From Gp1-AA122 sp035631655 (GTDB lineage: Bacteria; Acidobacteriota; Terriglobia; Terriglobales; Acidobacteriaceae), in NCBI GenBank assembly GCA_035631655.1, contig DASQIH010000111.1:1-64000 (forward strand): DNA of 64,000 nucleotides, read 5' to 3'. This document shows, piece after piece, positions 50,743 through 59,316 of this stretch (position 1 is its first letter; each line of letters starts with the position of its first letter). Below the pieces are notes generated by a model, which was not told where the DNA came from, did no database searches, and saw only the letters and a list, made by a program, of their open reading frames with translations. Made by a program: the position numbers and the translations under genes.

Positions 50743-52686
50743 TCACTCGGGTAAGCGCAGGCGGAGCATTAGTTCTGCCAAGCGCGGGTCAGAGCGCAGG
50801 GGGTCAAACCGGGGGCTTACCTTGAGGTAGGTAAGTTGGGGATCACGCTCCTCATAAGCCTTTTCCAACCAGGTGAATGCTTCATCCTTCTCGCCGATGG
50901 CCCCGGCAACAATGGCGAGAGCGCTCGGTGCCACGAACCCGCGCGCGCGTTGCCGGCCTAATTCTTTGAAAATTCTCTTGGCTTCGCCTCTCTTGCCCGC
51001 CACGCCGAAAGCATAGCCGAGGTCCATGAGCAGATCGGGATCGCTTCTCGAAAGAGAGACGGCCTTCTGGAATTGTGCGATGGCTTGCTCGTACCTCCGT
51101 TGTTGCAGGAAAGCCCAACCAAGGCGGTTGTAGGCAGGTGCATAGTTTGCGTCCATGTCCAGCGTCTTGTAGATCTGGTCAACGCCCTCCTTGTAACGGC
51201 CTGCCAGGAGCAATCTTCCACCTAGAGCATTATTGATGGGGATGGAGAGCGGGTCCAGTTCTCGGGCACGCTCCGCCTCGGCGATGCCCTCGCCGTACCT
51301 CCCTAGATACATTAAATAGCCGGCGTACCAGTTGTGAGCTGTCGCATAACTGGGGTTCAGCTCCAGCGCGCGCTTGTATTCCCGCTCGGCCGCAGGCCAG
51401 TCCCACTCGTGCGTCTCCGCAATGAACGCCAGCGACGCATGGGCCTCGGCGAGTGTGTCATCCAACTGCACGGCTTTTTGTGCTGCTGCTTTTGCTCGAC
51501 TCAATGCGTCTCTTGAAGGAACATCGCCATTCAGGCTGAGCAGGGTGTATGCGTCAGCCAGCCCGGAGTACGCTGGCGCGTAGCTCGAGTCCCGTTCGAT
51601 TGCCGCTTCGAAATACGCAATGCTTTTCTTCAATTCCTTCGCTGTTCTCTCATTCAGGTAGTACCGGCCCTTCAGGTAGGCTTCGTGCGCTTCCGGATCC
51701 ACTGAACCCGCTCGCGTCAGGTGTTGCTGCTGCTGGGGGGTAAGCGTGACCTTGATGTTTTCCGCGATGGAACGTCCTACCTCGCTCTGCAGGGCCAGGA
51801 TGCTGCGGTACTCGCGCTGATAGTTTGCCGCCCAGAGGTGTTTGTCGGTTCTGCCGTCAACCAACTGGATCGAGATGCGTACCTGGTCGCCGTCGCGCAG
51901 GACCGAGCCTTCCACCACCGCGTCCACGCCCAGTTCGCGCGCAATCTGCGGCAGACGCTCGCGGGTGTTCTTGTACTGCATCACCGAGGTGCGGGAGATC
52001 ACCTTGAGCGCTCCGATCCTGGTCAAATCGGTGATGAGCGCATCCGTCATGCCATCGGAGAAATATTCCTGGTCGGGGTCGCGCGAGAGATTCGCGAGCG
52101 GTAGTACGGCGAGAGACTCGATGCGCGGCGCTGCCTCTTTTCGCGTACGCCCGCGCCATGCGGTCAACGCCAGGCCAGCCATGGCGAGAACAATGATTCC
52201 GGCTATCGCCGCCCTCGTCGTTGCCCGTCGAGAAAGGCTCGCTGGTTGAGCGGGAATTGCTGGTGCGAAATCGGGCTCGATGCCCCCGTGCTCCGCCGGA
52301 GTGGAATCGGACCTATCCTCCCCACGCTCCACCGGGGCAATGAAGCGGTACCCAATTCGGGGTAGCGTCTCAATGAATAGCGGCTTGTCCTTTGAGTCGC
52401 CCAGCGCCTCTCTCAATTTGTTGATAGCGATGTTCAACCCGTGGTCGAAGTCCACGAAAGTGTCGCCCGGCCACAGCCGTTTCTGAAGCTCTTCCCGGCT
52501 CACCACCTCTCCCGGACGCTCCAGGAGCATCGCCAAGACTTGGAATGGCTGCTGTTGCAGCTTCAGCCGATGCCCCTTCTTCTGTAACTGGGCAGCCGCC
52601 AAGTCGGCACTAAACGCCCCGAAATGCAAGGTTTGCCTGGTGGTCCCCACGGCAGGAAGTCTCGCTCCCCATGAATTCGGGCTCAA
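50743..52686 (-). CDS. Winged-helix (OmpR/CadC-type) membrane regulator with TPR repeats
   Basis: The protein has 647 residues. Residues about 20-112 are a DNA-binding winged helix (LERPGEVVSREELQKRLWPG and NIAINKLREALGDS, ending FIETLPRIGYRFIAPV). One membrane segment follows at about 160-178 (AIAGIIVLAMAGLALTAW). The outer part begins with a TolB-like module (SLAVLPLANLSRDPDQEYFS, FSDGMTDALITDLTRIGALK) and then about eight TPR repeats. This one-component layout is very common in acidobacteria. It should sense an envelope signal and bind DNA directly. It converges on the recombinase fragment 18 nt away. Confidence 0.9.
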   Translation of the reverse strand: MSPNSWGARLPAVGTTRQTLHFGAFSADLAAAQLQKKGHRLKLQQQPFQVLAMLLERPGEVVSREELQKRLWPGDTFVDFDHGLNIAINKLREALGDSKDKPLFIETLPRIGYRFIAPVERGEDRSDSTPAEHGGIEPDFAPAIPAQPASLSRRATTRAAIAGIIVLAMAGLALTAWRGRTRKEAAPRIESLAVLPLANLSRDPDQEYFSDGMTDALITDLTRIGALKVISRTSVMQYKNTRERLPQIARELGVDAVVEGSVLRDGDQVRISIQLVDGRTDKHLWAANYQREYRSILALQSEVGRSIAENIKVTLTPQQQQHLTRAGSVDPEAHEAYLKGRYYLNERTAKELKKSIAYFEAAIERDSSYAPAYSGLADAYTLLSLNGDVPSRDALSRAKAAAQKAVQLDDTLAEAHASLAFIAETHEWDWPAAEREYKRALELNPSYATAHNWYAGYLMYLGRYGEGIAEAERARELDPLSIPINNALGGRLLLAGRYKEGVDQIYKTLDMDANYAPAYNRLGWAFLQQRRYEQAIAQFQKAVSLSRSDPDLLMDLGYAFGVAGKRGEAKRIFKELGRQRARGFVAPSALAIVAGAIGEKDEAFTWLEKAYEERDPQLTYLKVSPRFDPLRSDPRLAELMLRLRLPE

Positions 52687-52921
52687 CCCACGGGACGAAT
52701 TGTACTACTGGGTCTCTCGTGCCGCTCCCAGCCCGCAACGATCCCGATCGTAGTATAAGACCGTATCCAGCAACAACTTAACTGTAGACTTCAATTGACC
52801 ATCAGTAGACTTTCGGTGAATTGCCTTAATGCTGCTCTTCAGCGAAAGTCCGGCCAGCATATATGGCTCGTACTCGGACAGGTGCTCCGATCTTTTCCGA
52901 GTCTGAGCCTGAGGAGGATTT

Positions 52922-53821
52922 ATGAGCGCCTGTCTGGCTACTCCCGTTTCACTGTTGACCCTTGACATTGAGCAAACGTCGACGGAAATAATCGTCCGCT
53001 GCACCGGCCAGCTTATCTCCGACACCTGCGCCCTGCTCCAGGACACAATTCAGAGTCTGATTTCGGAAGGCAAGTGCATCGTTCTGGACCTTTGTAAGCT
53101 CAGCACCATCGACAATCCGGGCCTCGGCGTCCTGGCCGGGCTGTGGGCATATGCCAGGAAGCGATCGGCGAATCTGGGAATCTGCTGGCAGGAGCCGCAT
53201 CCTGAGCGCTCAAGTTCCCGCCTGACCCTCGATTTCCGTAACCGCCTCAGGAACCTGTTTCGTCCCCGGCCGGCATTGGAGCAGGTAAAACCGCTTGCCT
53301 GGGAGGAGAACAAAAAGAAGGGCTGGCTTCTTCTCTTTGTACTACTGGTGTTCTGCGCCGCCGGTACAGTGCGCCTTTGGGCACAGACGCCATCAAGCCA
53401 GTCCATGGTGGAGATGAAGGGCGTGAAGCCGTCCCTGAAACTTCAGACGCCGCTGGAAGGCTTCATGACTGCGCTGAACGGAAAGCTCGACCTGCGAGCC
53501 TCGGAAGTGGAGTTCACTCCCGGCGGCGAGGTCCGCGACCATTACCACTTCGGGCCGGGTATCCGCCGTGTTATGGATGGTGAGCTTACTCTGGTCTACC
53601 CGGACACAAACAAGGAGCAGGTAGTCCGCGCCGGCGACTACTTCTATGAATCCGGCGACGTCAACATCTGGGCTGTCAACCGCGGCTCGCAGACCGCCCG
53701 CTTGCTCATCGTCGAGCTGGTTCCCAGGGACTGGAAGAGTTCTGCAATGGCCCCTCTGGCACGCCGTTCTGAGCTTGAAGCGAGCGGGGCGCGGCTGACA
53801 GAGGCGATCTGTTCCAAGTAA
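52922..53821 (+). CDS. STAS - transmembrane - cupin fusion protein
   Basis: The ATG follows GAGGAGG. The 299-residue single frame has three parts. Residues about 12-95 are a STAS domain whose phospho-loop reads STIDNPGLGVLAGL, with Asn65 in place of the phosphorylated Ser and Pro66 next to it. Residues 134-153 are a strong membrane helix after KKK (GWLLLFVLLVFCAAGTVRLW). Residues about 190-268 are a cupin (EFTPGGEVRDHYHFGPGIRR with H207xH209, then VRAGDYFYESGDVNIWAVNR). By topology the STAS is cytoplasmic and the cupin external. I know of no standard family with this architecture. Confidence 0.8.
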   Translation: MSACLATPVSLLTLDIEQTSTEIIVRCTGQLISDTCALLQDTIQSLISEGKCIVLDLCKLSTIDNPGLGVLAGLWAYARKRSANLGICWQEPHPERSSSRLTLDFRNRLRNLFRPRPALEQVKPLAWEENKKKGWLLLFVLLVFCAAGTVRLWAQTPSSQSMVEMKGVKPSLKLQTPLEGFMTALNGKLDLRASEVEFTPGGEVRDHYHFGPGIRRVMDGELTLVYPDTNKEQVVRAGDYFYESGDVNIWAVNRGSQTARLLIVELVPRDWKSSAMAPLARRSELEASGARLTEAICSK

Positions 53822-53895
53822 GAAACCGAGACGGCACGAGGCGATTGCCGTCCGCTGGAATGTATGCGCGTCGGAGGAGCGCAATTCAAAAGCGT

Positions 53896-53972
53896 TGGTC
53901 GGGGCGGTCAGATTTGAACTGACGACCCCCTGCGCCCAAGGCAGGTGCGCTACCAGGCTGCGCTACGCCCCG
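53896..53972 (-). tRNA. tRNA-Pro (TGG)
   Basis: The minus-strand molecule has acceptor CGGGGCG pairing with CGCCCCG, discriminator A and encoded CCA. The D-arm is GCGCAGCCTGGTAGCGC, the anticodon stem CCTGC/GCAGG with loop CTTGGGC (anticodon TGG), and the T-arm carries TTCAAAT. Confidence 0.95.
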
Positions 53973-53993
53973 ACTCCGATGAGGATCGTTTTG

Positions 53994-53999
53994 ATTATA
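53994..53999 (-). promoter_or_regulatory. -10 element of tRNA-Pro
   Basis: A perfect TATAAT on the minus strand lies 21 nt before the tRNA 5' end. No good -35 is present at the expected distance. Confidence 0.45.
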
Positions 54000-54082
54000 A
54001 CTGACCTCAATCTGCCAGTAGTTTGCCAGTAGTTCGTTTTCGCCCAGAGGGTCGCGATGTTCGTCTCCTTCAACCGCGTGCG

Positions 54083-54101
54083 AAAAATGAAGAATGGTCG
54101 G
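54083..54101 (+). repeat. 19-bp exact copy of serine recombinase 3' sequence
   Basis: AAAAATGAAGAATGGTCGG is identical to 50629-50647. In the same frame both read K-N-E-E-W-S. Sequence on the right diverges immediately, so this is a junction or relic. Confidence 0.65.
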
Positions 54102-54412
54102 GGAGAGAACGCTCTTTGGCGGCTCGGGAAGCGACCCTTTTCGATACCGTCAACCACGAAGGCCACTTATTCCGAAGAATCTGGCTGTTGGTCTGAACCA
54201 ATCCCACTACTGCCGGACACCTTGTCTGCATGCAAAAGATGCGGTGAATGGGCGTTGCGAGTCGCACTCAAAGTGGAGACAAAATGCAGAACACTTTGTG
54301 CCGATTGAGAGCGATGAACCCCGAATAGGAGCCCTTGACTCCGACTGTAAGCGCCTGAGAACATTGTACATTGCGAGTTTGAGAGCAATTGTTAAACCGT
54401 TATACCTGTATC

Positions 54413-54440
54413 GAGGGTTCGAATCCCTCCCTCTCCGCCA
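54413..54440 (+). other. 3' fragment of a tRNA-Ser gene (att remnant)
   Basis: The T-arm GAGGG-TTCGAAT-CCCTC is followed by CCTCTCC, discriminator G and CCA. G73 and the acceptor strand fit tRNA-Ser. The 5' half is absent upstream. Isolated tRNA 3' ends are left as attL/attR when an element integrates into a tRNA gene. Confidence 0.8.
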
Positions 54441-54522
54441 GTCTTACCTCCGAGGTCCTTCGCTGCGCGCAGGATTTCGGCAGCGGGCTCCCGCTTTCGT
54501 TGACGCCCGCTAAGCGCCTCAA

Positions 54523-54546
54523 GTTCGAGTCCCTCCCTCACGACCA
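54523..54546 (+). repeat. Diverged second copy of the tRNA-Ser 3' end
   Basis: The stretch starting GTTCGAGTCCCTCCCTC and ending ACCA matches 54417-54440 at 20 of 24 positions. It is probably an older or tandem att site 106 bp to the right. Confidence 0.5.
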
Positions 54547-54665
54547 TTCGTTCATTTCAGAAATTCTGTGGAAGCCAGAGGTACAATTCTGCCTACCCAA
54601 CGAAAGACGCGTTGGTTGGGGCTCCCGGCAAGATGTTCGACTGTCACTGACAATACGAGAAGACA

Positions 54666-54914
54666 ATGATGTTGGTATTCTCAAATGTGGTTCTACAGTG
54701 GAAACAAGTATTCTGTGGCTGTCTGCTATTGGGCGGGGTCTGGATCATTCTTCATGGATTAACGGCAGCGACCTTCACCGAGCAAGGAATAGGCTGGCTA
54801 CCGAACCCGGAAAAAAGAAAGTTTGCGCCGAAGTGGTATCATCGCCTCATTATGGTCGCCGGTGGAATAGTGTGGGTGGTCTATGCGCTCCGTTGGCTAC
54901 TGAAGCCGACTTGA
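54666..54914 (+). CDS. Small two-helix membrane protein
   Basis: The predicted product has 82 residues with two hydrophobic segments (VFCGCLLLGGVWIILHGL and LIMVAGGIVWVVYALRWLL) separated by a polar loop with WLPNPEKRKFAPKWYHR. The composition is consistent with a genuine small membrane protein. The ribosome site (GAGAAGA) is weak. Family and function are unknown. It lies between tRNA-derived att remnants and a broken integrase, so it may be cargo of an old element. Confidence 0.5.
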   Translation: MMLVFSNVVLQWKQVFCGCLLLGGVWIILHGLTAATFTEQGIGWLPNPEKRKFAPKWYHRLIMVAGGIVWVVYALRWLLKPT

Positions 54915-55231
54915 CGTTCAAGGTTCAGTGACGGCGGGTGGGCCATCTTAACCCTTGAACCGAAATTATGCACAGATTTCCGTCTCATCTGACGTGGAAC
55001 CCTCCAGTGGCCCGCCTTTGCGGTTTTTGCAAAGGTGGGCAAACCAAAATGTGGGCACCAAATGCCGCCAGTCAAGCCTCCGCGAAGCGCTATACCGCCG
55101 AACCAGAGACCGATCTTCTCCCAACTTTCGGGGTTGGGGACGTCGATCCAGCCACTTGGGCCAGAAAAGTTCTGAAATCGTTCCGTAGGGCCCGCCATGT
55201 TTTCAGCTAGTTGCAAGCATTACCTGCCGTT
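54915..55231. other. Intergenic region, nothing recognised
   Basis: The 317 nt between the small membrane gene and the integrase fragment contain only unsupported frames on both strands. Confidence 0.35.
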
Positions 55232-56078
55232 TCACCTGCCGTTCAAGGCCAGCTTCACGATCTTGCCGTGTGCTGTGCGCATGTCAGCGGTCGCTGCGTC
55301 ACCGTACACGTTCATGGTAGTACGGATGTCCGCGTGCCGCATTAAGCGTTGCTGCACACCGACAGGAGTACCGACCGAATCAAGCCACGAGCGGTGAGTG
55401 CCGGAACACGTGCGAGCTAATGTGACCGATGCCAGCTTTGTCCGCTGCTTTTCGAAGTGCCTGCCAGACTCCCGCATAGGAGAACGGCAAACGCCCGATC
55501 TGCACAGGGGATGCAAACATCCAATCATCATTGGCTGAGAACTGGGTTAGTTGTTTCCACATCTTCAGCGCGTCCAGCATCTCAGGGTCAATTGGCATCG
55601 CACGCTGCGACTCAGGGGTTTTTACGTCATCAATTTTCTGATGGACTATCCCGCGTTCGATTCTGAGCCTGCCATTTAACCAGTCAACGTCAGCCCACTT
55701 GAGAGCGAGTGCTTCGCTGATGCGCAGACCAAAGCAGATGCAGACTAGCGCGATTGTGTGGAATGGTTCCTCAAGCTGTCGGCATAACCGTTGGAACTCC
55801 TCCACGGTGAGCCTACGCTTCTGCCTCACACGCTTCGTTGCACCCTTGATGCTGACGAGTTCCATCGGATTACGCTGGACAGGCACGTCGCCACGCCACA
55901 TGGCAAAGTCCCATAGAATGCGAACAAGTCCACGGATGTGAACTTTGCTTTTAGGTGCCAGCTTCAGCGATTGCAACCACAAGTCGAGTGGTCTGGCTTG
56001 TAGTTCCTGAATCATGCACTTGCCCCACTTCGGGATGATGTACTGATTCAGCCACGTGTTGTAACCACGCCGTGTCAT
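55232..56078 (-). pseudogene. Tyrosine recombinase (integrase), frameshifted and N-terminally truncated
   Basis: The 5' part reads GYNTWLNQYIIPKWGKCMIQ, a core-binding domain, then ALVCICFGLRISEALALKWA (first catalytic Arg) and ISSHVFRHS. The frame breaks near 55390-55396 and continues in another frame as RSWLDSVGTPVGVQQRLMRH and ADIRTTMNVYGDA, with the second His and the nucleophile Tyr. An in-frame stop lies just before the first visible ATG, and the usual N-terminal arm domain is absent. The fragment at 47082 is a close relative. It abuts the sensor kinase gene at 56088. Confidence 0.87.
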
Positions 56079-56087
56079 CGCTCGCTG

Positions 56088-59000
56088 TTACGCAACGGTT
56101 CTGTCCAGCACTCGCGCAACAGTTGCGATCAAAATCGCAGCATCATTTTCCAGCAACTTGTCCGACTTCTCCAAATAGGCTGCAGCGCCCTGAGAGAGGA
56201 GTTTCTTTTTGTTTTTTTCGGATAATACGGTGAGGACAACGACCGGGATAATGCTGGTAGCAGGGTCCTTCTTCAGAGTTCGAAGAACTTCCGGGCCTGG
56301 GGCTTTCGGTAACAGCATGTCCAACAGAATCAGATCTGGTTTCATTTCCCTGGCCATTCGCAGCCCCTCGTCACCATCCCCGGCGGTCTTCACGATGTAT
56401 CCGGCGGCCGTGAGAATTCGGTCAATCGCTATTCGCATGAATTGGCTGTCATCGATAATGAGGATTTTTCGACTCCTGCTTAGCAGGAAGCGCACGGTGC
56501 GGGCGAGGGCATCAAGACTAAACGGTTTTTGCAGGAATTTTGCTCCGATCGAAGCGGCGTCGGTATCTAGAGCCCTGTCTGTATACCCCGACACAAGGAC
56601 CACGGAGAGCCCTGGCCGCAACTCCAGTGCAGACTTTGCAAGTTCGAATCCTCCTAAGCCCGGCATCACGACATCAGTGATCAGCACATGAATCCGCTTT
56701 TGATAGCTCTTGCAGAATTCCAATGCTTCATTCGCATTGGCAGCTCCCAACACCGTATAACCCTTGGATTCCAGATAGACACGACTTACGTTGCGAAGGG
56801 CATCTTCATCTTCGGTTAAAAGGATCGTCTCGGTTCCGCCAGGCGTGGCTTGTGAAGGTTGTGAGCTCGGTTCCGTAACCGCCACATCGAGGCGCGGCAG
56901 ATAAATCTTGAAAGTGCTTCCCTTGCCGAGGTCGCTATAGACCCAGATGAATCCGTTGCTTTGTTTCACGATGCCGTAAACAGTGGCTAATCCCAGTCCT
57001 GTTCCCTTGCCTTCTTCTTTTGTGCTGAAGAAGGGCTCGAAGATACGAAGTTGAGTCTCGGCGTCCATGCCCACGCCGGTATCGCTGACGGCTAATAACA
57101 CGTAACGCCCCGGCGGAACGCTAACTTCACGACGTTGGTGGTATGCCGTATCGAGTGTGACGTTCGCGGTTTCAATGGTGAGGCGTCCACCTTTGGGCAT
57201 AGCATCCCTCGCATTCACCGCCAAGTTCATGATGACCTGCTCAAGTTGACCGCGATCAGCCCGCACCATCCCGAGATTTGGATCGAACTTCGTTGCTATT
57301 TCAACATCTTCTCCCAACAGCCGCGGCAGCATCTTGCCCAAGTCTTTGACGACACTGTTCAGATCGATAATCGTCGGTTCGAGCACTTGTTTTCGGCTGA
57401 AGGCTAAGAGTTGCCGGGTTATGCTTGCGGCTCTCGAGCTAGCTTCCCGGATCTGAGTGAGATAGTCGGAGAGCTTTCTCGGGTCTGTTTGCGGGTCTTC
57501 CATGAGCTGTGCGTAACCGCTGATAACCATTAGCAGATTGTTGAAGTCATGGGCGACACCACCCGCCAATCGGCCGACCGCTTCCATCTTTTGGGCGTGT
57601 TCAAACTGCTTCTGGAGAGATCGTTGTTCGGTAATATCCTCCACAAAGACCTCGAATCCTCCCGGAAGTTCGTCGTCATCCGGCAGGCGTCGTCCACCGA
57701 GTCGCACTGTTAAGGTCTTCCCATCTCTACGCTTCCACTTGGCCTCGTGACCAACTTTGGGATCTTCGGATGCATAATCGCGAGCCCGTTGCTGCTCTGT
57801 CGGAGTCAGATAAACATCTTTACCGGTATCGAGTCCTAGCACCTCATGCGGAGTTTGGTACCCAAGCATAGCCGCAAGTGCCGGGTTTGCCATGGCAATG
57901 TGGCCGTTCTGATCAACACGAAAAATGCCATAAGGCGCACTCTCACTAATTGATCGATACCTCGATTCGGATCGCCTCAACTGCTCCTCAGCCTTCTTGC
58001 GTTCAGTAATGTCAAGAAAAGTGACGACACTGCCTACAATTCGCTCATCGTGCCTTATAGGATAGGACCAATATTCAGCGGGGAAACTGGTTCCATCGGC
58101 GCGCCACAGGACCTCGTCGGTTACATGCCCGCGCTTACCAACCCGAAAAGCCTGATAAATCTTGCATTCTGCGACCGGATAAGGCCGCCCATCGGGTCGC
58201 GTGTGGTGAATCGTTGTATGCATGTCCTTGCCAAGTAGCTCGGATTCGTGACCATAGCCCAACATTCGAAGACAAGCAGCGTTGCACAGTGTGCACGCCC
58301 CGTTAAGGTCAATCGCGTAGATCGCCTCGGCCGTCGAGTCGAGCAGCAATTGCAACTGCTCCCTGCTTTCACGTATCTCGGCTTCAACACGTCGTTGAGC
58401 TGTAACATCGTGCGCCAACACAAGCTGTGCTTGTGCGTGCCCGAAAGTGATTGGTTGCGAGCTAATCTCTACATCGATAATGGTGCCGTCTTTTTTCTTG
58501 TGCCTCCACAATTGACTGTAAGATTCGCCCGCGTCTACTCGTGGACCTACAGATTTCAGAAAACGGTCCACATCCTCCCCCGGCCGTATGTCCTTCACCG
58601 TCATGGACAGGAACTCTTGGAGTGAGTACCCGTAGTGGTGGATTGCAGCTTGATTCACGGTCAGGAATCGAAGAGTCACTGAGTCAAAAACCCACATTGG
58701 ATGGGGGTTCGCATGGAACAACAGGCGGTATTGCTCTTCGGACTCACGCAGTTCTTTCTCGGCCTGGTCGCGCGCCTGCCGCAGCTTTTGCTCTTCCAGA
58801 GCTCTTCGGACGGCAACAGGAAGGCGTTCCAGATTGTCTTTAAGGACATAGTCACTCACCCCAGCTTTTATGCACTCTATGGCGACCTCGTCGCCCAGGG
58901 TTCCGGTGATCAAAACGAAAGGAATATCGCGCCCAGAGGACCGCACCCATTTGAAAGCATCCATTCCATTCCAATCGGGCAGACGGTAATCGGCGAGGAT

Positions 59001-59180
59001 GAGATCATACGTATGCGAACGTACGTGCTCCATGAAGTCGTCTGAAGCTCGTGCCAGGCTCGCTTCTACTTTGAGTCCTGAGCTGTTCAGCTTTCGTATG
59101 CACAGTTCGGCATCGGAGGGATTGTCCTCCAATACTAGAATCCTGATTGTTTCGCCAGGCGCTATAGTCGTTCTGGCCAT
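56088..59180 (-). CDS. Hybrid histidine kinase REC-PAS-PAS-PAS-HK-REC-REC
   Basis: I start at ATG 59180 (MARTTIAPGETIRILVLEDN); the frame upstream of it lacks domain character. The 1030-residue protein begins with a receiver (about 12-128, Asp in YDLILADYRLPDWNG), followed by a coiled coil and three PAS domains (ANPHPMWVFDSVTLRFLTVN, STAEAIYAIDLNGACTLCNA, SAPYGIFRVDQNGHIAMANP). Then come HisKA (AGGVAHDFNNLLMVISGYAQ), HATPase (GTGLGLATVYGIVKQSNGFI) and two more receivers (LITDVVMPGLGG and LILLDMLLPKAPG). No membrane segment is evident. Three receivers in one kinase imply a complex phosphorelay. Confidence 0.9.
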   Translation of the reverse strand: MARTTIAPGETIRILVLEDNPSDAELCIRKLNSSGLKVEASLARASDDFMEHVRSHTYDLILADYRLPDWNGMDAFKWVRSSGRDIPFVLITGTLGDEVAIECIKAGVSDYVLKDNLERLPVAVRRALEEQKLRQARDQAEKELRESEEQYRLLFHANPHPMWVFDSVTLRFLTVNQAAIHHYGYSLQEFLSMTVKDIRPGEDVDRFLKSVGPRVDAGESYSQLWRHKKKDGTIIDVEISSQPITFGHAQAQLVLAHDVTAQRRVEAEIRESREQLQLLLDSTAEAIYAIDLNGACTLCNAACLRMLGYGHESELLGKDMHTTIHHTRPDGRPYPVAECKIYQAFRVGKRGHVTDEVLWRADGTSFPAEYWSYPIRHDERIVGSVVTFLDITERKKAEEQLRRSESRYRSISESAPYGIFRVDQNGHIAMANPALAAMLGYQTPHEVLGLDTGKDVYLTPTEQQRARDYASEDPKVGHEAKWKRRDGKTLTVRLGGRRLPDDDELPGGFEVFVEDITEQRSLQKQFEHAQKMEAVGRLAGGVAHDFNNLLMVISGYAQLMEDPQTDPRKLSDYLTQIREASSRAASITRQLLAFSRKQVLEPTIIDLNSVVKDLGKMLPRLLGEDVEIATKFDPNLGMVRADRGQLEQVIMNLAVNARDAMPKGGRLTIETANVTLDTAYHQRREVSVPPGRYVLLAVSDTGVGMDAETQLRIFEPFFSTKEEGKGTGLGLATVYGIVKQSNGFIWVYSDLGKGSTFKIYLPRLDVAVTEPSSQPSQATPGGTETILLTEDEDALRNVSRVYLESKGYTVLGAANANEALEFCKSYQKRIHVLITDVVMPGLGGFELAKSALELRPGLSVVLVSGYTDRALDTDAASIGAKFLQKPFSLDALARTVRFLLSRSRKILIIDDSQFMRIAIDRILTAAGYIVKTAGDGDEGLRMAREMKPDLILLDMLLPKAPGPEVLRTLKKDPATSIIPVVVLTVLSEKNKKKLLSQGAAAYLEKSDKLLENDAAILIATVARVLDRTVA

Positions 59181-59316
59181 ACTGCTTGTGAGATACTCCC
59201 TTCGTGAATCGGGACGAAATTCGTAGCGACGCAGGTAAAGTTCAGCTCCGAATGGAAGACCTGTGTTTCCGCCGTCGTTGATATTCGGTTGATGACCTTG
59301 TTGTGCCCCATCCGGG

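Larger units (their letters stand above)
54000..54665. other. Non-coding integration-scar region
   Basis: This 666-nt stretch holds a 19-bp copy of the serine recombinase 3' region (54083-54101), the 3' end of a tRNA-Ser (54413-54440) and a diverged copy of that end (54523-54546). The open frames here are unconvincing. Confidence 0.5.

Noticed and set aside
54881..55216. Minus-strand 111-codon frame near the integrase remnant
   Set aside because: No start signal and a composition I associate with spurious translations; overlaps the small membrane gene in opposite direction.
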